The notes: generated by a model not told the origin, from the sequence alone. A stretch of DNA of 64,000 nt from Bosea sp. F3-2 (GCF_008253865.1 NZ_CP042331.1:6165501-6229500), one strand, 5' to 3'; positions 8,347 to 16,861 are shown, counted from the first letter of the stretch. Program-made: numbers and translations.

Positions 8347-9711
8347 ATGGGTGTGCAGCATCTCAACAAGCCGCTCGACCGGCAGGCAGCGGAAGCGACC
8401 GTGCGCGCCGTCGAGCGCGCGATCGAGGGTGGCGCCGCCTATCCGGTCGCTCGCGGCCAGGCTGGCCGTTCTGCTCTGGTCGAGGCGGCGGCCGCTCTCG
8501 GTCTGGCTGCGACGACCGTTCGCAACCGCCTCGAGCAGGGTTTCCGCCTCTACGGGCTGAAGCCCAACGGGATCGAGCCGCCGGAACGTGCGTCGGCTCG
8601 AAAGGGCGGAAAGGGCCGGACCGCCGCGGCCGAGCCGGATAACGCGCTCCAGCGCAAGCTGACCGGGCTGCAGGACGAGGTGACGAGCCTGCGCAAGCAG
8701 CTCAAGGCGCAGCAGCGCGAGGACCTCGATACGGAGGCGGTGCGGCTGCTGCTCGGTCGAATCTCGGCCGCGCCGTCGTCTCCGCCGCGTTGGACGATCG
8801 AGCCCGGCGCGAAGCGGGGGAACGGTACGCCGGAGGTGCCGGTGACCGTCTGGTCCGACTGGCATATTCCCGAGGTCGTGTCGCTGGCCGAAACGGCTGG
8901 CAAGAACGAATACAACCCGGAAATCGCCGAGGCGCGGGTGCGCCGGTTGGTGGCATCGACCATCTCGCTCGCCAGGAAGCACGGCCCCGGCGACTATCCT
9001 GGCATCGTCGTCAACCTGCTCGGCGACTTCGTCTCTGGCGGTCTGCATCCCGAGCTCGCCAAGACTGATGCCGAGGAGGTACTGCCGAGCGTTCTGCGCT
9101 GCGTTGACCTGCTGATCTGGGGCCTGCGCCAGATCGCCGATGCCTTCGGGCACGTCTACGTGCCATGCACATCGGGCAATCACGGCCGGGCGACGCAGAA
9201 ACCGGAGTTCAAGCGCTACATCTTCAAAAACTACGACTGGCTGATCTATCAGCTGGTGGCGCGCGCCTTCGAGGGCGACCGGCGTCTGGTCTTCGACATC
9301 CCTGACACCAACGAGGTGCATTATCGCGTCTTCGGTCAGCGATACCTTGCCATGCACGGGGACATGCTCGGCGTGAAGGGTGGTGATGGCATCATCGGCT
9401 CGCTCGGCCCCATCGCCCGCGGCGAAACCAAGGTCGGCAAGCAGGCCGCGGCGCTGGGGCAGGACTATGACGTCCTGGTCATCGGCCACTGGCATCAGAT
9501 GATCTGGCTGCCGCGCGTCATCGTCTCGAATACGCTGAAGGGCTGGGACGAATACGCCCGCTCGGCCCTGCGCGCGCCGCCGACGCCGCCGAGCCAGCCG
9601 CTGTGGTTCGTGCATCCGCGCCGCGGCATCACCTCGCGCTGGGAGATCCGCGTCGACGAGCCCGGTCGCGGGGCCGGGGAGGAATGGGTCAGCTTCAGGA
9701 GGGCGGCGTGA
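8347..9711 (+). CDS. HTH plus calcineurin-like metallophosphoesterase, phage-encoded
   Basis: A 454-residue protein. Residues about 50-66 (LGLAATTVRNRLEQGF) look like a helix-turn-helix, followed by a coiled-coil stretch (about 100-125). Residues 165-450 hold a metallophosphoesterase with every metal motif: SDWH (170-173), LGDF (225-228), SGNHGR (276-281), HGD (337-339) and GHWH (380-383). Such proteins occur in phages of Hyphomicrobiales; the substrate is unknown, with nucleic acid or a nucleotide being likely given the HTH. It overlaps the downstream kinase gene by 4 bp (GTGA), so the two are probably coupled in function. Confidence 0.82.
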   Translation: MGVQHLNKPLDRQAAEATVRAVERAIEGGAAYPVARGQAGRSALVEAAAALGLAATTVRNRLEQGFRLYGLKPNGIEPPERASARKGGKGRTAAAEPDNALQRKLTGLQDEVTSLRKQLKAQQREDLDTEAVRLLLGRISAAPSSPPRWTIEPGAKRGNGTPEVPVTVWSDWHIPEVVSLAETAGKNEYNPEIAEARVRRLVASTISLARKHGPGDYPGIVVNLLGDFVSGGLHPELAKTDAEEVLPSVLRCVDLLIWGLRQIADAFGHVYVPCTSGNHGRATQKPEFKRYIFKNYDWLIYQLVARAFEGDRRLVFDIPDTNEVHYRVFGQRYLAMHGDMLGVKGGDGIIGSLGPIARGETKVGKQAAALGQDYDVLVIGHWHQMIWLPRVIVSNTLKGWDEYARSALRAPPTPPSQPLWFVHPRRGITSRWEIRVDEPGRGAGEEWVSFRRAA

Positions 9712-10376
9712 CAGTTCATCCGGTCGGCCTGGCTGCCAATGGCGCCTGCGCTCATTGCGCGAAGGGCTATGAGAACCACGAATACAACTGCACCGGGGGG
9801 TGTATGGCCGATTTCCGGGTGCGGACGATCGGCTTCTGCGGCCCGGCCGGCGCCGGCAAGTCGACCGCCGCCGATAGGCTGGCGAAGCGCTGGCGCTTCA
9901 GCCGGGTGCGCTTCGCTGCCCCCCTCAAGGCAATGCTGGCGGCGCTTGGTCTCTCGGCCGAGCATCTCGACGGTGCCCTGAAGGAGGAACCCACGCCGCT
10001 TCTGTGCGGCCGCTCGCCGCGGCAGGCGATGCAGTGGCTCGGCACCGAATGGGGCCGAAATCTGATCGGGGATGAATTCTGGATCGAAGCCTGGCGGGCT
10101 GCGATCGAGCGCACGACGCCGACCACCTTTCATGGCGGCTTCGATCCGATCCGCCTGATCGTCGCCGACGATGTCCGCTTTGCCAATGAGGCGAAGGCGA
10201 TCCGGGAACGCGGCGGCATCGTCGTCAAAATCGAGCGGCCCGGCTCGGGCTCATCGAGCGGCGGCGATCACGCTTCGGAACGGCTCGAATTCACGCCGGA
10301 CCGGGTCATCCACAACCACGGCGACCTGGCGGCGCTGCGGGCGGAGATCGACGCTCTGGCGTTGTCGCTGAGATAG
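9708..10376 (+). CDS. Deoxynucleoside monophosphate kinase-like P-loop protein with Cys-cluster N-terminus
   Basis: A 222-residue protein from GTG 9708, which overlaps the previous stop and has AGGAGG at ideal spacing. Residues 1-33 hold four Cys in a CAHC...CTGGC pattern with the look of a zinc knuckle. The kinase part follows: P-loop GPAGAGKST (about residues 44-52), 'RQAMQWLGTEWGRNLIGDEFW' and 'IVADDVRFANEAKAI', which match phage dNMP kinases (T4 gp1-like). An internal ATG at 9804 would give the kinase alone. It probably supplies dNTP precursors for phage replication. Confidence 0.75.
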   Translation: MTVHPVGLAANGACAHCAKGYENHEYNCTGGCMADFRVRTIGFCGPAGAGKSTAADRLAKRWRFSRVRFAAPLKAMLAALGLSAEHLDGALKEEPTPLLCGRSPRQAMQWLGTEWGRNLIGDEFWIEAWRAAIERTTPTTFHGGFDPIRLIVADDVRFANEAKAIRERGGIVVKIERPGSGSSSGGDHASERLEFTPDRVIHNHGDLAALRAEIDALALSLR

Positions 10377-10405
10377 CGTCTTTCTTCGGATTTCTGTTGA
10401 AGATT

Positions 10406-10440
10406 GGCCTGCTGCCTCAAAAGAGGCAGCAGGCCTTTTT
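10406..10440 (+). terminator. Strong Rho-independent terminator ending the late operon
   Basis: A perfect 13-bp stem, GGCCTGCTGCCTC / GAGGCAGCAGGCC, with an AAAA loop and five T. It isolates the AT-rich downstream gene from phage late transcription. Confidence 0.92.
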
Positions 10441-10500
10441 GTGTTTCGAGGCCCGGGAATCTAGATTGCTGGTGTGCGAATATCCAAATCTCGGTGTTTC

Positions 10501-11238
10501 ATGCCAAACGATAATCTGGAAGACGCAAAAATAAGATACAAGTGGGCTGAGGAGAAAATCTTTGAATTAAAGCGTTCGATGGATGAATTCTTCAAAACGT
10601 TATTCTATGCTCCATATTACACAAAGACTGCAGATGGCTCTAAGAGCGTTATGGGCATCGAGCTCATTACTCCACTTCCATTGGAGTGGAAGAAACTGAC
10701 ATCCGAAGCATGTCAGCATCTGAGATCGGCTTTGGATTCCGCAGTTTGGGCGGTCGCTGTCCATAAGGGCATTCAGGCTAGGCAAATCACATTCCCGGTC
10801 GCAAAGGCAGAGGAGGATTTTCAGCAGGAGCTAAAGAAAGCACGGCTGAGAAATAAGAGTCCTGAATTGTGCGATTTTATAGTTCGACAAAAGCCGTATC
10901 TGGCGGGAAATCCTGTGCTTTACTCTCTTCATGATCTCAATAGAAACGAGAAACATAGAAGATTATCCGTGTTTCAAACTAATGGCGGTGTTTATTTCAA
11001 TTACATAAAGGCGGATGGCCCCTGCGCTATATCTGGTGATCTGAAATTTAAAGATGGGCGTATGGATGTGATTTATTATGATCACGGTGTGAGGGTTCAA
11101 AGCTTGATGTATCCTACATTCGCTGTGGCATTCGAGAGCGCGCCAGGATTAGGGAAGGTAACTATCGAAGTCGGCCTTGAGGCTATGGCGCAGGAGGTCA
11201 GCCGCATCTTGGGCGAGGTTGAGGCTAGCTTTTTCTGA
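10501..11238 (+). CDS. AT-rich accessory gene of unknown function (prophage moron)
   Basis: A 245-residue protein from ATG 10501; GTG 10474 is an alternative and neither has a clear ribosome-binding site. Base composition and codon use are visibly AT-richer (ATA, AAA, TTA codons) than the flanks, a sign of separate acquisition. I see 'LRSALDSAVWAVAV' near residue 75, 'ITFPVAK', and 'LHDLNRNEKHRRL' near residue 155. This pattern recurs in uncharacterised bacterial proteins with a helical N-half and a beta-rich C-half. No catalytic motif or membrane segment is seen. Bounded by a strong terminator and followed by Ku, it is a candidate lysogenic-conversion or defence gene; that is inference. Confidence 0.6.
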   Translation: MPNDNLEDAKIRYKWAEEKIFELKRSMDEFFKTLFYAPYYTKTADGSKSVMGIELITPLPLEWKKLTSEACQHLRSALDSAVWAVAVHKGIQARQITFPVAKAEEDFQQELKKARLRNKSPELCDFIVRQKPYLAGNPVLYSLHDLNRNEKHRRLSVFQTNGGVYFNYIKADGPCAISGDLKFKDGRMDVIYYDHGVRVQSLMYPTFAVAFESAPGLGKVTIEVGLEAMAQEVSRILGEVEASFF

Positions 11239-11397
11239 CAGTAACCGACCACGGTTCTCAGCAGGCGGTAGCCGAGCCCGCGCCGGACGAGCGGCGCAAG
11301 CGTGTCGGGGCTGATCCAGCCATTGGCACAATCTATGTGGAACATGCCGACCAGCTCGGCATTGAATCGGGTGGTGTTGCGTCCGGAGTTTAGTGCG

Positions 11398-12225
11398 ATG
11401 GTTGCGGCGCGTGCGAACTGGAAGGGCAATCTGAGATTCGGCGAGATCAGTTGTCCGGTGGCGCTCTACACCGGCGCGAGCACATCCGAACGGGTCTCGT
11501 TCCATATGGTCAATCGCGACACCGGCCATCGCCTGCGACGCGAGTTCGTCGATCCCGTCACGGACGAGTCGGTTGATCGTGAGCACCAGATCAAGGGCTT
11601 CGAGTTCGAGAAGAACCACTATGTCGAGGTGGAGCCCGACGAGATCGCCCAGGCCGTCCCGGAGAGCAACAAGATCCTGGCCGTGGCAGCATTCATCCCC
11701 TGCGCTGAGATCGACACGCTTTACTTCGACAAGCCCTACTATCTCGCCCCGGTCGGTGCGAGCGCTGGCGCGGCGTTCGCCGTGATCCGTGAAGCGCTTC
11801 GCGCCAGCAACGTTGGAGCCCTGGCCCATGCAGTGCTGTTCCGGCGCTATCGCGGGCTGATGATCCGGGCTCAAGGCCGGGGCCTCGTCGCCCATACGCT
11901 GAACTTCGATTACGAGGTGCGATCGGCATCGGATGCCTTCGACGACATCCCCAAGCTAAAGCTCGACAAGGAGATGATCGACCTCGCCAAACACATCATC
12001 AACAGCAAGCGCGGCGAGTTCAATCCGGCTACATTTGATGACCGGTACGAGGCTGCCGTCGCTGAGCTGGTAAAGGCAAAGCTTGCTGGCGAGCCGATCA
12101 AGGTGCCGAAGAAGGTTGAGCCACCGAAGGTCGGCAGTTTGATGGAGGCTCTACGCGCCAGCGCGGGGCAGGCCGGCAAACCACCGCCGCCGCCGAAGCG
12201 CCGCGCCACCAAGAAGGCGGCTTAG
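11398..12225 (+). CDS. ku: Ku protein (non-homologous end joining), prophage-borne
   Basis: A 275-residue bacterial Ku. The start ATG 11398 (MVAARANWKG) has GGAG 9 bp upstream. Family motifs: 'GEISCPVALYTG', 'SFHMVNRDTGHRL', 'KGFEFEKNHYVEV', 'IDTLYFDKPYYLAP', then the dimerisation core. The C-terminal tail from about residue 235 is Lys/Pro/Ala-rich and ends KRRATKKAA, the usual DNA-binding extension. Ku homodimers bind double-strand ends and recruit LigD; no ligD is in the window. Because attR lies to its right, this copy belongs to the prophage. Bases 11239-11397 upstream are not explained. Confidence 0.92.
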   Translation: MVAARANWKGNLRFGEISCPVALYTGASTSERVSFHMVNRDTGHRLRREFVDPVTDESVDREHQIKGFEFEKNHYVEVEPDEIAQAVPESNKILAVAAFIPCAEIDTLYFDKPYYLAPVGASAGAAFAVIREALRASNVGALAHAVLFRRYRGLMIRAQGRGLVAHTLNFDYEVRSASDAFDDIPKLKLDKEMIDLAKHIINSKRGEFNPATFDDRYEAAVAELVKAKLAGEPIKVPKKVEPPKVGSLMEALRASAGQAGKPPPPPKRRATKKAA

Positions 12226-12234
12226 CCAAGCCGT

Positions 12235-12585
12235 TCAGCCTCTCGCAGAGCGTCCGATCCGCGCCATGTGCTCGACATGCGCCGCCCAACCCTCTTCGCC
12301 GACATAGGTCAGGAATCGCTCGAAAGCCTTGCGGAAGGCCGGCATGGCTGCGTCGCGGGTTTCCGCATGACCGTCAGTGGCCGTGACCTGCCTGACGCCG
12401 TTCGCATGTTGCCCGGCGTGGACGTGAATCACCCATGTCCAATATGGCGCCTGGTCCGAAGCCCCATGCGTCTGGTTGATGCATCCGACCGTCAGCCCCT
12501 TATGGATGACCGACCAGAACCTGTCGTCATCCTCTGGGCGTGGATGGTCGTTGTAGGTGCGTCGAAGGGTGAGTTCAGGCTTCAT
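12235..12585 (-). CDS. Hypothetical protein, minus strand within prophage
   Basis: A 116-residue protein starting MKPELTLRRTYNDHPRPEDD. Its start overlaps the stop of the upstream minus-strand gene by 4 bp (ATGA), and it ends 9 bp from the convergent Ku stop. It contains a 'YWTWVIHVHAG' strand and a helical C-terminal half with 'AFRKAFERFLTYVGEEGW'. I recognise no family. The charged, soluble composition and the overlap with a neighbour argue that it is real. Confidence 0.6.
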   Translation of the reverse strand: MKPELTLRRTYNDHPRPEDDDRFWSVIHKGLTVGCINQTHGASDQAPYWTWVIHVHAGQHANGVRQVTATDGHAETRDAAMPAFRKAFERFLTYVGEEGWAAHVEHMARIGRSARG

Positions 12586-12833
12586 AGCGCCCTGATCTGT
12601 TCCTCGAATTCTTCGGGGATAGCGCCATGGCGGGCGAGGACGTCGATCGATGCGACTTCGCCGGTCTCGTCGTCAGCCACGACATGCACCACGGCGACGC
12701 CCTCGGCAGAGCGCCCGAGCCGCTCCCCTTCGTTCAGCGCGTGATGCTTCGTTTTCGCCGGGACGCGCTGCGCCGGGACGAGCTTCTTCCGATGCGTCTT
12801 GAAGGGCTGCAGAAAGAAGGTGTCGACGTTCAT
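12582..12833 (-). CDS. Hypothetical protein, minus strand within prophage
   Basis: An 83-residue protein. I chose ATG 12833 (MNVDTFFLQPFKTHRKK) because CGGGAG lies 8 bp upstream; the longer frame to 12875 has no ribosome-binding site. The N-terminus is basic (KTHRKKLVPAQRVPAKTK) and the C-terminus acidic ('IPEEFEEQI'). No family is recognised. It is coupled to the following minus-strand gene and runs divergently from the 12890 gene, so the 56 bp between them should hold promoters. Confidence 0.55.
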   Translation of the reverse strand: MNVDTFFLQPFKTHRKKLVPAQRVPAKTKHHALNEGERLGRSAEGVAVVHVVADDETGEVASIDVLARHGAIPEEFEEQIRAL

Positions 12834-12889
12834 GGCTTGACTCCCGATGTCTGTTTGTTCTCTCTGTGTTCTCATATCAGGAGGCGGCG

Positions 12890-13120
12890 ATGGGAAACAA
12901 GATCCCGGCGAATTGGATCGTAGACAGCATCACGCCTGAAGGGGTCGAGGAGTGGATTGCCGAGTCCGGAAATGTCTGCGTCGCCCGGGCGGCGTATGAG
13001 GAAGCTCTGAAGCATCGCTACGGCCGCGTGGTCCGCTTCCGCCATGGCCAGCAGATCCTCTGTCAGGCTGTCGGGAACGTGAAGGAGTGGTGGGTGAAGG
13101 ATAAACCCAGCCGCTCCTGA
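12890..13120 (+). CDS. Small hypothetical protein
   Basis: A 76-residue protein from ATG 12890 (MGNKIPANWIVDSITPEG), with AGGAGGCGGCG directly upstream, an excellent ribosome-binding site. It is mixed alpha/beta with a 'GRVVRFRHGQQILCQAV' strand pair. No known family. It lies 67 bp ahead of the SRAP gene and may share its transcript. Confidence 0.6.
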   Translation: MGNKIPANWIVDSITPEGVEEWIAESGNVCVARAAYEEALKHRYGRVVRFRHGQQILCQAVGNVKEWWVKDKPSRS

Positions 13121-13187
13121 CAAGATCAGGTGGGCCGGCGCTTGACGGCTCCCGCCCACTACCTGAGTTTTCGGCTCAGGAGGCCCC

Positions 13188-13940
13188 ATGTGCAATCTCT
13201 ACAGCCACACCCGCAACGTCGAGGCTATTCGGAAGCTCTTCGCCCGCTTCGACGTAGCGGCCCAGGTAGTGCCACAACCCGGCATCTTCCCGGATTATGC
13301 GGCCCCCATCATTCGCAATGAGGGCGGTACCCCCACGCTCGCGATGACGCGGTGGGGCATGCCGTCGTCCAAGAAGGCGCTGCTCGATGCCGCGACGAAA
13401 CGAGCTGACAAGCTCCGCGCGAAGGGCAAGGAGGTCGACTTCGATCAGCTCTTGCGCATGGAGCCAGACGGCGGCACGACGAACGTCCGCAACACCTCGA
13501 GTTCGCATTGGAAGCGCTGGCTCGGCGTCGAGAGCCGCTGCCTTGTTCCCTTCACTAGCTTCAGCGAGTTCGACTGGAGCGCGAAGCAGGACGTTTGGTT
13601 CGCATTCGGAGAGGAGCGGCCGACCGCGTTCTTCGCCGGCCTCTGGACGCCGCAGTGGACCAGCGTCCGCAAGATCAAGAACGGCGAAGAGACGATCGAC
13701 CTCTACGCCTTCCTGACGACCGATCCGAACTCCGAGGTCGGCGCGATCCATCCGAAGGCGATGCCGGTGATTTTGACGACGCCGGAAGAGTGCGAGGCCT
13801 GGATGACGGCGCCCTGGGAGCAGGCGAGGGCGCTACAGCGTCCCTTGTCAGATGGCTCGCTCGATATCGTCGCTCGCGGCGTGAAGAAGGACGGCGCAGA
13901 GCCCGACGCAGATCGGCTGGCGCAAGCGTCGCTCCTCTAA
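13188..13940 (+). CDS. SRAP-family (YedK/HMCES-like) abasic-site processing protein
   Basis: A 250-residue SOS-response-associated peptidase. Met1 is removed to expose Cys2 (MCNLYSHT), which forms a thiazolidine crosslink with abasic sites in single-stranded DNA. Other active-site positions are visible: Asn in 'TTNVRNTSS', Glu127 in 'FTSFSEFDW' and His188 in 'HPKAMPVIL' (usually H-x-R-M-P). Length is normal. With Ku in the same accessory block, it gives the prophage two DNA-damage functions. A four-base gap separates it from the DUF982 gene. Confidence 0.92.
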   Translation: MCNLYSHTRNVEAIRKLFARFDVAAQVVPQPGIFPDYAAPIIRNEGGTPTLAMTRWGMPSSKKALLDAATKRADKLRAKGKEVDFDQLLRMEPDGGTTNVRNTSSSHWKRWLGVESRCLVPFTSFSEFDWSAKQDVWFAFGEERPTAFFAGLWTPQWTSVRKIKNGEETIDLYAFLTTDPNSEVGAIHPKAMPVILTTPEECEAWMTAPWEQARALQRPLSDGSLDIVARGVKKDGAEPDADRLAQASLL

Positions 13941-13944
13941 GTCA

Positions 13945-14181
13945 ATGCCACGTCTCTGGTTCGATCCTCCCGTCTCGATAGAGGGCGATCGGCCGGGTCT
14001 GACAATCGTGATTAGTTCGGTCGAGCGTGCGGCAGAGCAGCTCCTGACTTGGGAGGATCGTGGCCCGAAATGGCGCGGCGCGGTTCAAGCCTGCATGGAC
14101 GCCATGAGCGGCGGCGGAACGGCAAAGCAGGCGCGCGAGGCGTTTGTCACAGCGGCCGAAGAAGTGGGGAAGCTGCTTTAG
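13945..14181 (+). CDS. DUF982 family protein
   Basis: A 78-residue protein matching the DUF982 pattern common in Hyphomicrobiales: a strand 'GLTIVISSVERAAEQLLTW', then 'GPKWRGAVQACMDAMSG' and 'AREAFVTAAEEVGKL'. The function of the family is unknown. It starts 4 bp after the SRAP stop and is the last gene before attR. Confidence 0.75.
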   Translation: MPRLWFDPPVSIEGDRPGLTIVISSVERAAEQLLTWEDRGPKWRGAVQACMDAMSGGGTAKQAREAFVTAAEEVGKLL

Positions 14182-14363
14182 ATTTGAGGCAGGGCTTGCG
14201 CTCCGGATGGGACGGCCATTGTCCCGGGCCGAAGAATTTTCACCGAAAACGTGTAGTATCAACCGATGATTATTTTTGAAATTCGCCTGTAAGCCCTTGA
14301 TCTGCCGTGACGGTTTTTTTGCTGGCTTTGCGGAAATCATGAGATAAAACAGGCGCGGGAACA

Positions 14364-14411
<48 letters not shown>

Positions 14412-14532
14412 CGGTTTTCCTGAACATCGCTGGACCGCTTCCTCGCTAAAGCCACGCGGCTTGCGCGATATCTTCGCCGGCTTCGCGGCTGTGCTATCGT
14501 CAATTCCTGGCGATGGTGGAGCGAACAGCAGC

Positions 14533-14994
14533 GTGGACGAGCTTGAGTTGATGCTTCGGCTGCTGGCAGGCCTGGTCGCAGGCGTGGCTGTCGGCTGGCA
14601 GAGGACCCTCCAGCGCAAGAGCGCGGGCCTGCGGACCTTCGGCCTGGTGGGAATCGGAACCGCGGCGGCGGCGAGCCTGTTCAGCGAGACACTTCATCCC
14701 GATGCTGCGAGCCGCGTGGTTCAGGGCGTGCTGACCGGCATCGGCTTTCTCGGCGCCGGCCTGATCATCCATCGCAATGGTGAAATGAATCCACACGGGC
14801 TGACCACGGCCGCGGCAGTCTGGGTGACGGCTTCTCTGGGCTGCGCCGCCGGACTTGGGAAATGGCTGGTGACGCTGACGGCCACGGTCCTGGTGCTCGT
14901 TCTGCTCGCCCTCGATCATTCAGTGGAACGCCGGCTCCAGGGGCGCCCCCCAATGCCCGAACATGACGAAGAGACAGGTCCTTCGCCGGACTGA
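14533..14994 (+). CDS. MgtC/SapB family membrane protein
   Basis: A protein of about 153 residues with four hydrophobic segments. The MgtC core is visible: 'LRLLAGLVAGVAVGWQRTLQRKSAGLRTFGLVGIGTA', then 'GVLTGIGFLGAGLII' and 'GLTTAAAVWVTASLGCAAG'. MgtC proteins modulate F1Fo ATP synthase or Mg2+ homeostasis in some hosts. The start is uncertain: GTG 14533 places the first residues just before TM1 as in homologues, but the frame is open back to TTG 14461. It is the first chromosomal gene beyond attR. Confidence 0.85.
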   Translation: MDELELMLRLLAGLVAGVAVGWQRTLQRKSAGLRTFGLVGIGTAAAASLFSETLHPDAASRVVQGVLTGIGFLGAGLIIHRNGEMNPHGLTTAAAVWVTASLGCAAGLGKWLVTLTATVLVLVLLALDHSVERRLQGRPPMPEHDEETGPSPD

Positions 14995-15077
14995 GGAGGC
15001 GGCTGCGTCTCTCCAGCGCCTGCCGGGCGGAGCCTTTCGTCGGTTGAGGCGTTTCTGTCCGAAAGGACCGATTTCGC

Positions 15078-15335
15078 ATGATGCAGTTCAATCACGGCGT
15101 TGAGGCGATGCCGGGCGATACGCCGGCGATCCCGAATCCGCCGCCCGAGGCGCCGCCTTTGACGCCTGGCAATGTGCCGCCGGCGCCGCCGGTCGAGTCG
15201 CCGCCGGACGAGGAGCCGCAGGGCATCCCGACCGAGCCACCGCAGGAATTGCCGCCGAACACCCCACCGGAAACGCCGCCGGCGACGCCGGTCGACCTGC
15301 CGCCCGGCCGGGATCCGCGTCAGCCGCAGGAATAG
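15078..15335 (+). CDS. Short proline-rich protein
   Basis: An 85-residue protein of which about 40 percent is Pro, with repeated PP-E/T/A units ('PPEAPPLTPGNVPPAPP'). AAAGGA lies 9 bp ahead of ATG 15078. No signal peptide or domain is seen. Such low-complexity proteins can be secreted or disordered linkers, but the call rests on a good start site and the intact frame only. Confidence 0.5.
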   Translation: MMQFNHGVEAMPGDTPAIPNPPPEAPPLTPGNVPPAPPVESPPDEEPQGIPTEPPQELPPNTPPETPPATPVDLPPGRDPRQPQE

Positions 15336-15348
15336 AAGCGAGCGGTTG

Positions 15349-16737
15349 CTAGACCGCCGGCGCCTCGCCCGAGCCGATATCCCAGTAGAGCCCGGCCATG
15401 GCGGTCAGTCCCTCGCGGGCGATGGCGACCGGCAGGTGCTCGTCCGGGGCGTGCTGCGAGCAGCCCGGATAGGAATGCGGCACCCAGATGGTGCGCAGCT
15501 CCAGGATGTCCGCGAAGATGTCGTTCGGCAGCGACCCACCCAGATTGGGCAGAAGCGCCGGCTTCTTGCCGGTGCTCTCGGCGATCGAGGCGAGGGCGAA
15601 GTCGACCCAGGGATCTTCCGGGTCGAGGCGCGTCGCGCCGAAAATTTCGGAGCGGCTGAGCGAAACCTCGACCATGGGGAAGCCATGGCGCTGGAGATGC
15701 CGCTTCAGGGCCGGCACGACATCGTCGTGGTCGATGCCGACGACGAAGCGCAATTGGCAGCGCGCCCAGGCGCTCGGCGGCACGGCATTGACCGGTGTCT
15801 CGGGCACGCCCGATTTCATCGCCAGCACGTCGAAGGAGCACCAGCCGAAGACCTGTTCGGCCGGGGTCAGCCCCGGCTCGCCCCAGTTCGGATCGATGGT
15901 CGGGCCGTTCGGACCACCATCGATCTCGCAGCCGATCAGCGCCTTGCGCACCGCCGGCGGCAACTCCTTGGGCACCCATTCATGGATGCGGATCTGGCCG
16001 GTCGGCGAGGTGATCGAGGCGATGGCGTGGGCGAGCTGGATCGCCGGGTCGGAAAGGATGCCGCCCCAGTTGCCGGAGTGATGGCCGCCCTCGCGGGCAT
16101 TGATCGAGAGGTCGAAGGTGACGCCGCCGCGCGCACCGAGAAACACCGTCGGGCGCTCGGCGTTGAGGCGCGGCCCGTCCGAGGCGATCAGGATGTCGGC
16201 CTTGAACAGGTCCTTCTGCTCGCTGCAGAGCTCGCGCAGGCCCGGCGAACCCGATTCCTCGCCCATCTCGATCAGATACTTGGCGTTGAAGCCGAGCTTG
16301 CCGCGGGTCTCCAGCACGGCGCGCAGCGCGCTCAGATTGATCAGGTGCTGACCCTTGTTGTCGACGACGCCGCGGCCGTACCAGCGGCCTTCGCGCTCGC
16401 TGAGCTTCCAGGGCGAGAGGCCCTCGCTCCACTGTGCATCAAGGCCGCGGATCACGTCGCCATGGCCGTAGCCGAGAATGGTCGGCAGGGCGGGGTCTTC
16501 GATGCGCTCGGCATAGAGGAAGGGGCCGCGCGCCTTGGAGTGGGTGAGGGTGCGGCAGGTGAAGCCGAGCGATTCGAGCAGGGGCTGCATCTCCTGCGCG
16601 AGATATTCGCCGAGGACAGGGGCGCGGTCCGGGTTCTGGCTTTCGGTGGGAATCGCGACGAGGCGGCTAAGGTCGCTCTTCATCCGGCCTGAATCGAAAT
16701 AGTCCTGAGCTTTCGCGATCGCCTGCGCGCGGGTCAT
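15349..16737 (-). CDS. M20 family metallopeptidase (dipeptidase-like)
   Basis: A 462-residue M20 hydrolase starting at ATG 16737 (MTRAQAIAKAQDYFDSG) with a GGGAG ribosome-binding site. Metal and catalytic motifs: GHGDV (His ligand and catalytic Asp), 'GRGVVDNKGQ' (bridging Asp), 'EMGEESGSPG' (general base Glu and ligand Glu), a dimerisation insert from about 200-370, and 'HAPDEHLP' (last His ligand). It lacks a signal peptide and is probably a cytosolic dipeptidase or N-acyl amino acid amidohydrolase. Confidence 0.88.
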   Translation of the reverse strand: MTRAQAIAKAQDYFDSGRMKSDLSRLVAIPTESQNPDRAPVLGEYLAQEMQPLLESLGFTCRTLTHSKARGPFLYAERIEDPALPTILGYGHGDVIRGLDAQWSEGLSPWKLSEREGRWYGRGVVDNKGQHLINLSALRAVLETRGKLGFNAKYLIEMGEESGSPGLRELCSEQKDLFKADILIASDGPRLNAERPTVFLGARGGVTFDLSINAREGGHHSGNWGGILSDPAIQLAHAIASITSPTGQIRIHEWVPKELPPAVRKALIGCEIDGGPNGPTIDPNWGEPGLTPAEQVFGWCSFDVLAMKSGVPETPVNAVPPSAWARCQLRFVVGIDHDDVVPALKRHLQRHGFPMVEVSLSRSEIFGATRLDPEDPWVDFALASIAESTGKKPALLPNLGGSLPNDIFADILELRTIWVPHSYPGCSQHAPDEHLPVAIAREGLTAMAGLYWDIGSGEAPAV

Positions 16738-16861
16738 GGTCGTAAGGTCTCCCGGATTTATGGCCGACACAGTGCCGGTGGACGCGCGAATGCGCCAGTG
16801 CCAAGAGAGCCGGGCGCGCCATGCCTGCCGGGCAGGGCGGATCATGCGAGCGCCACGTAGC

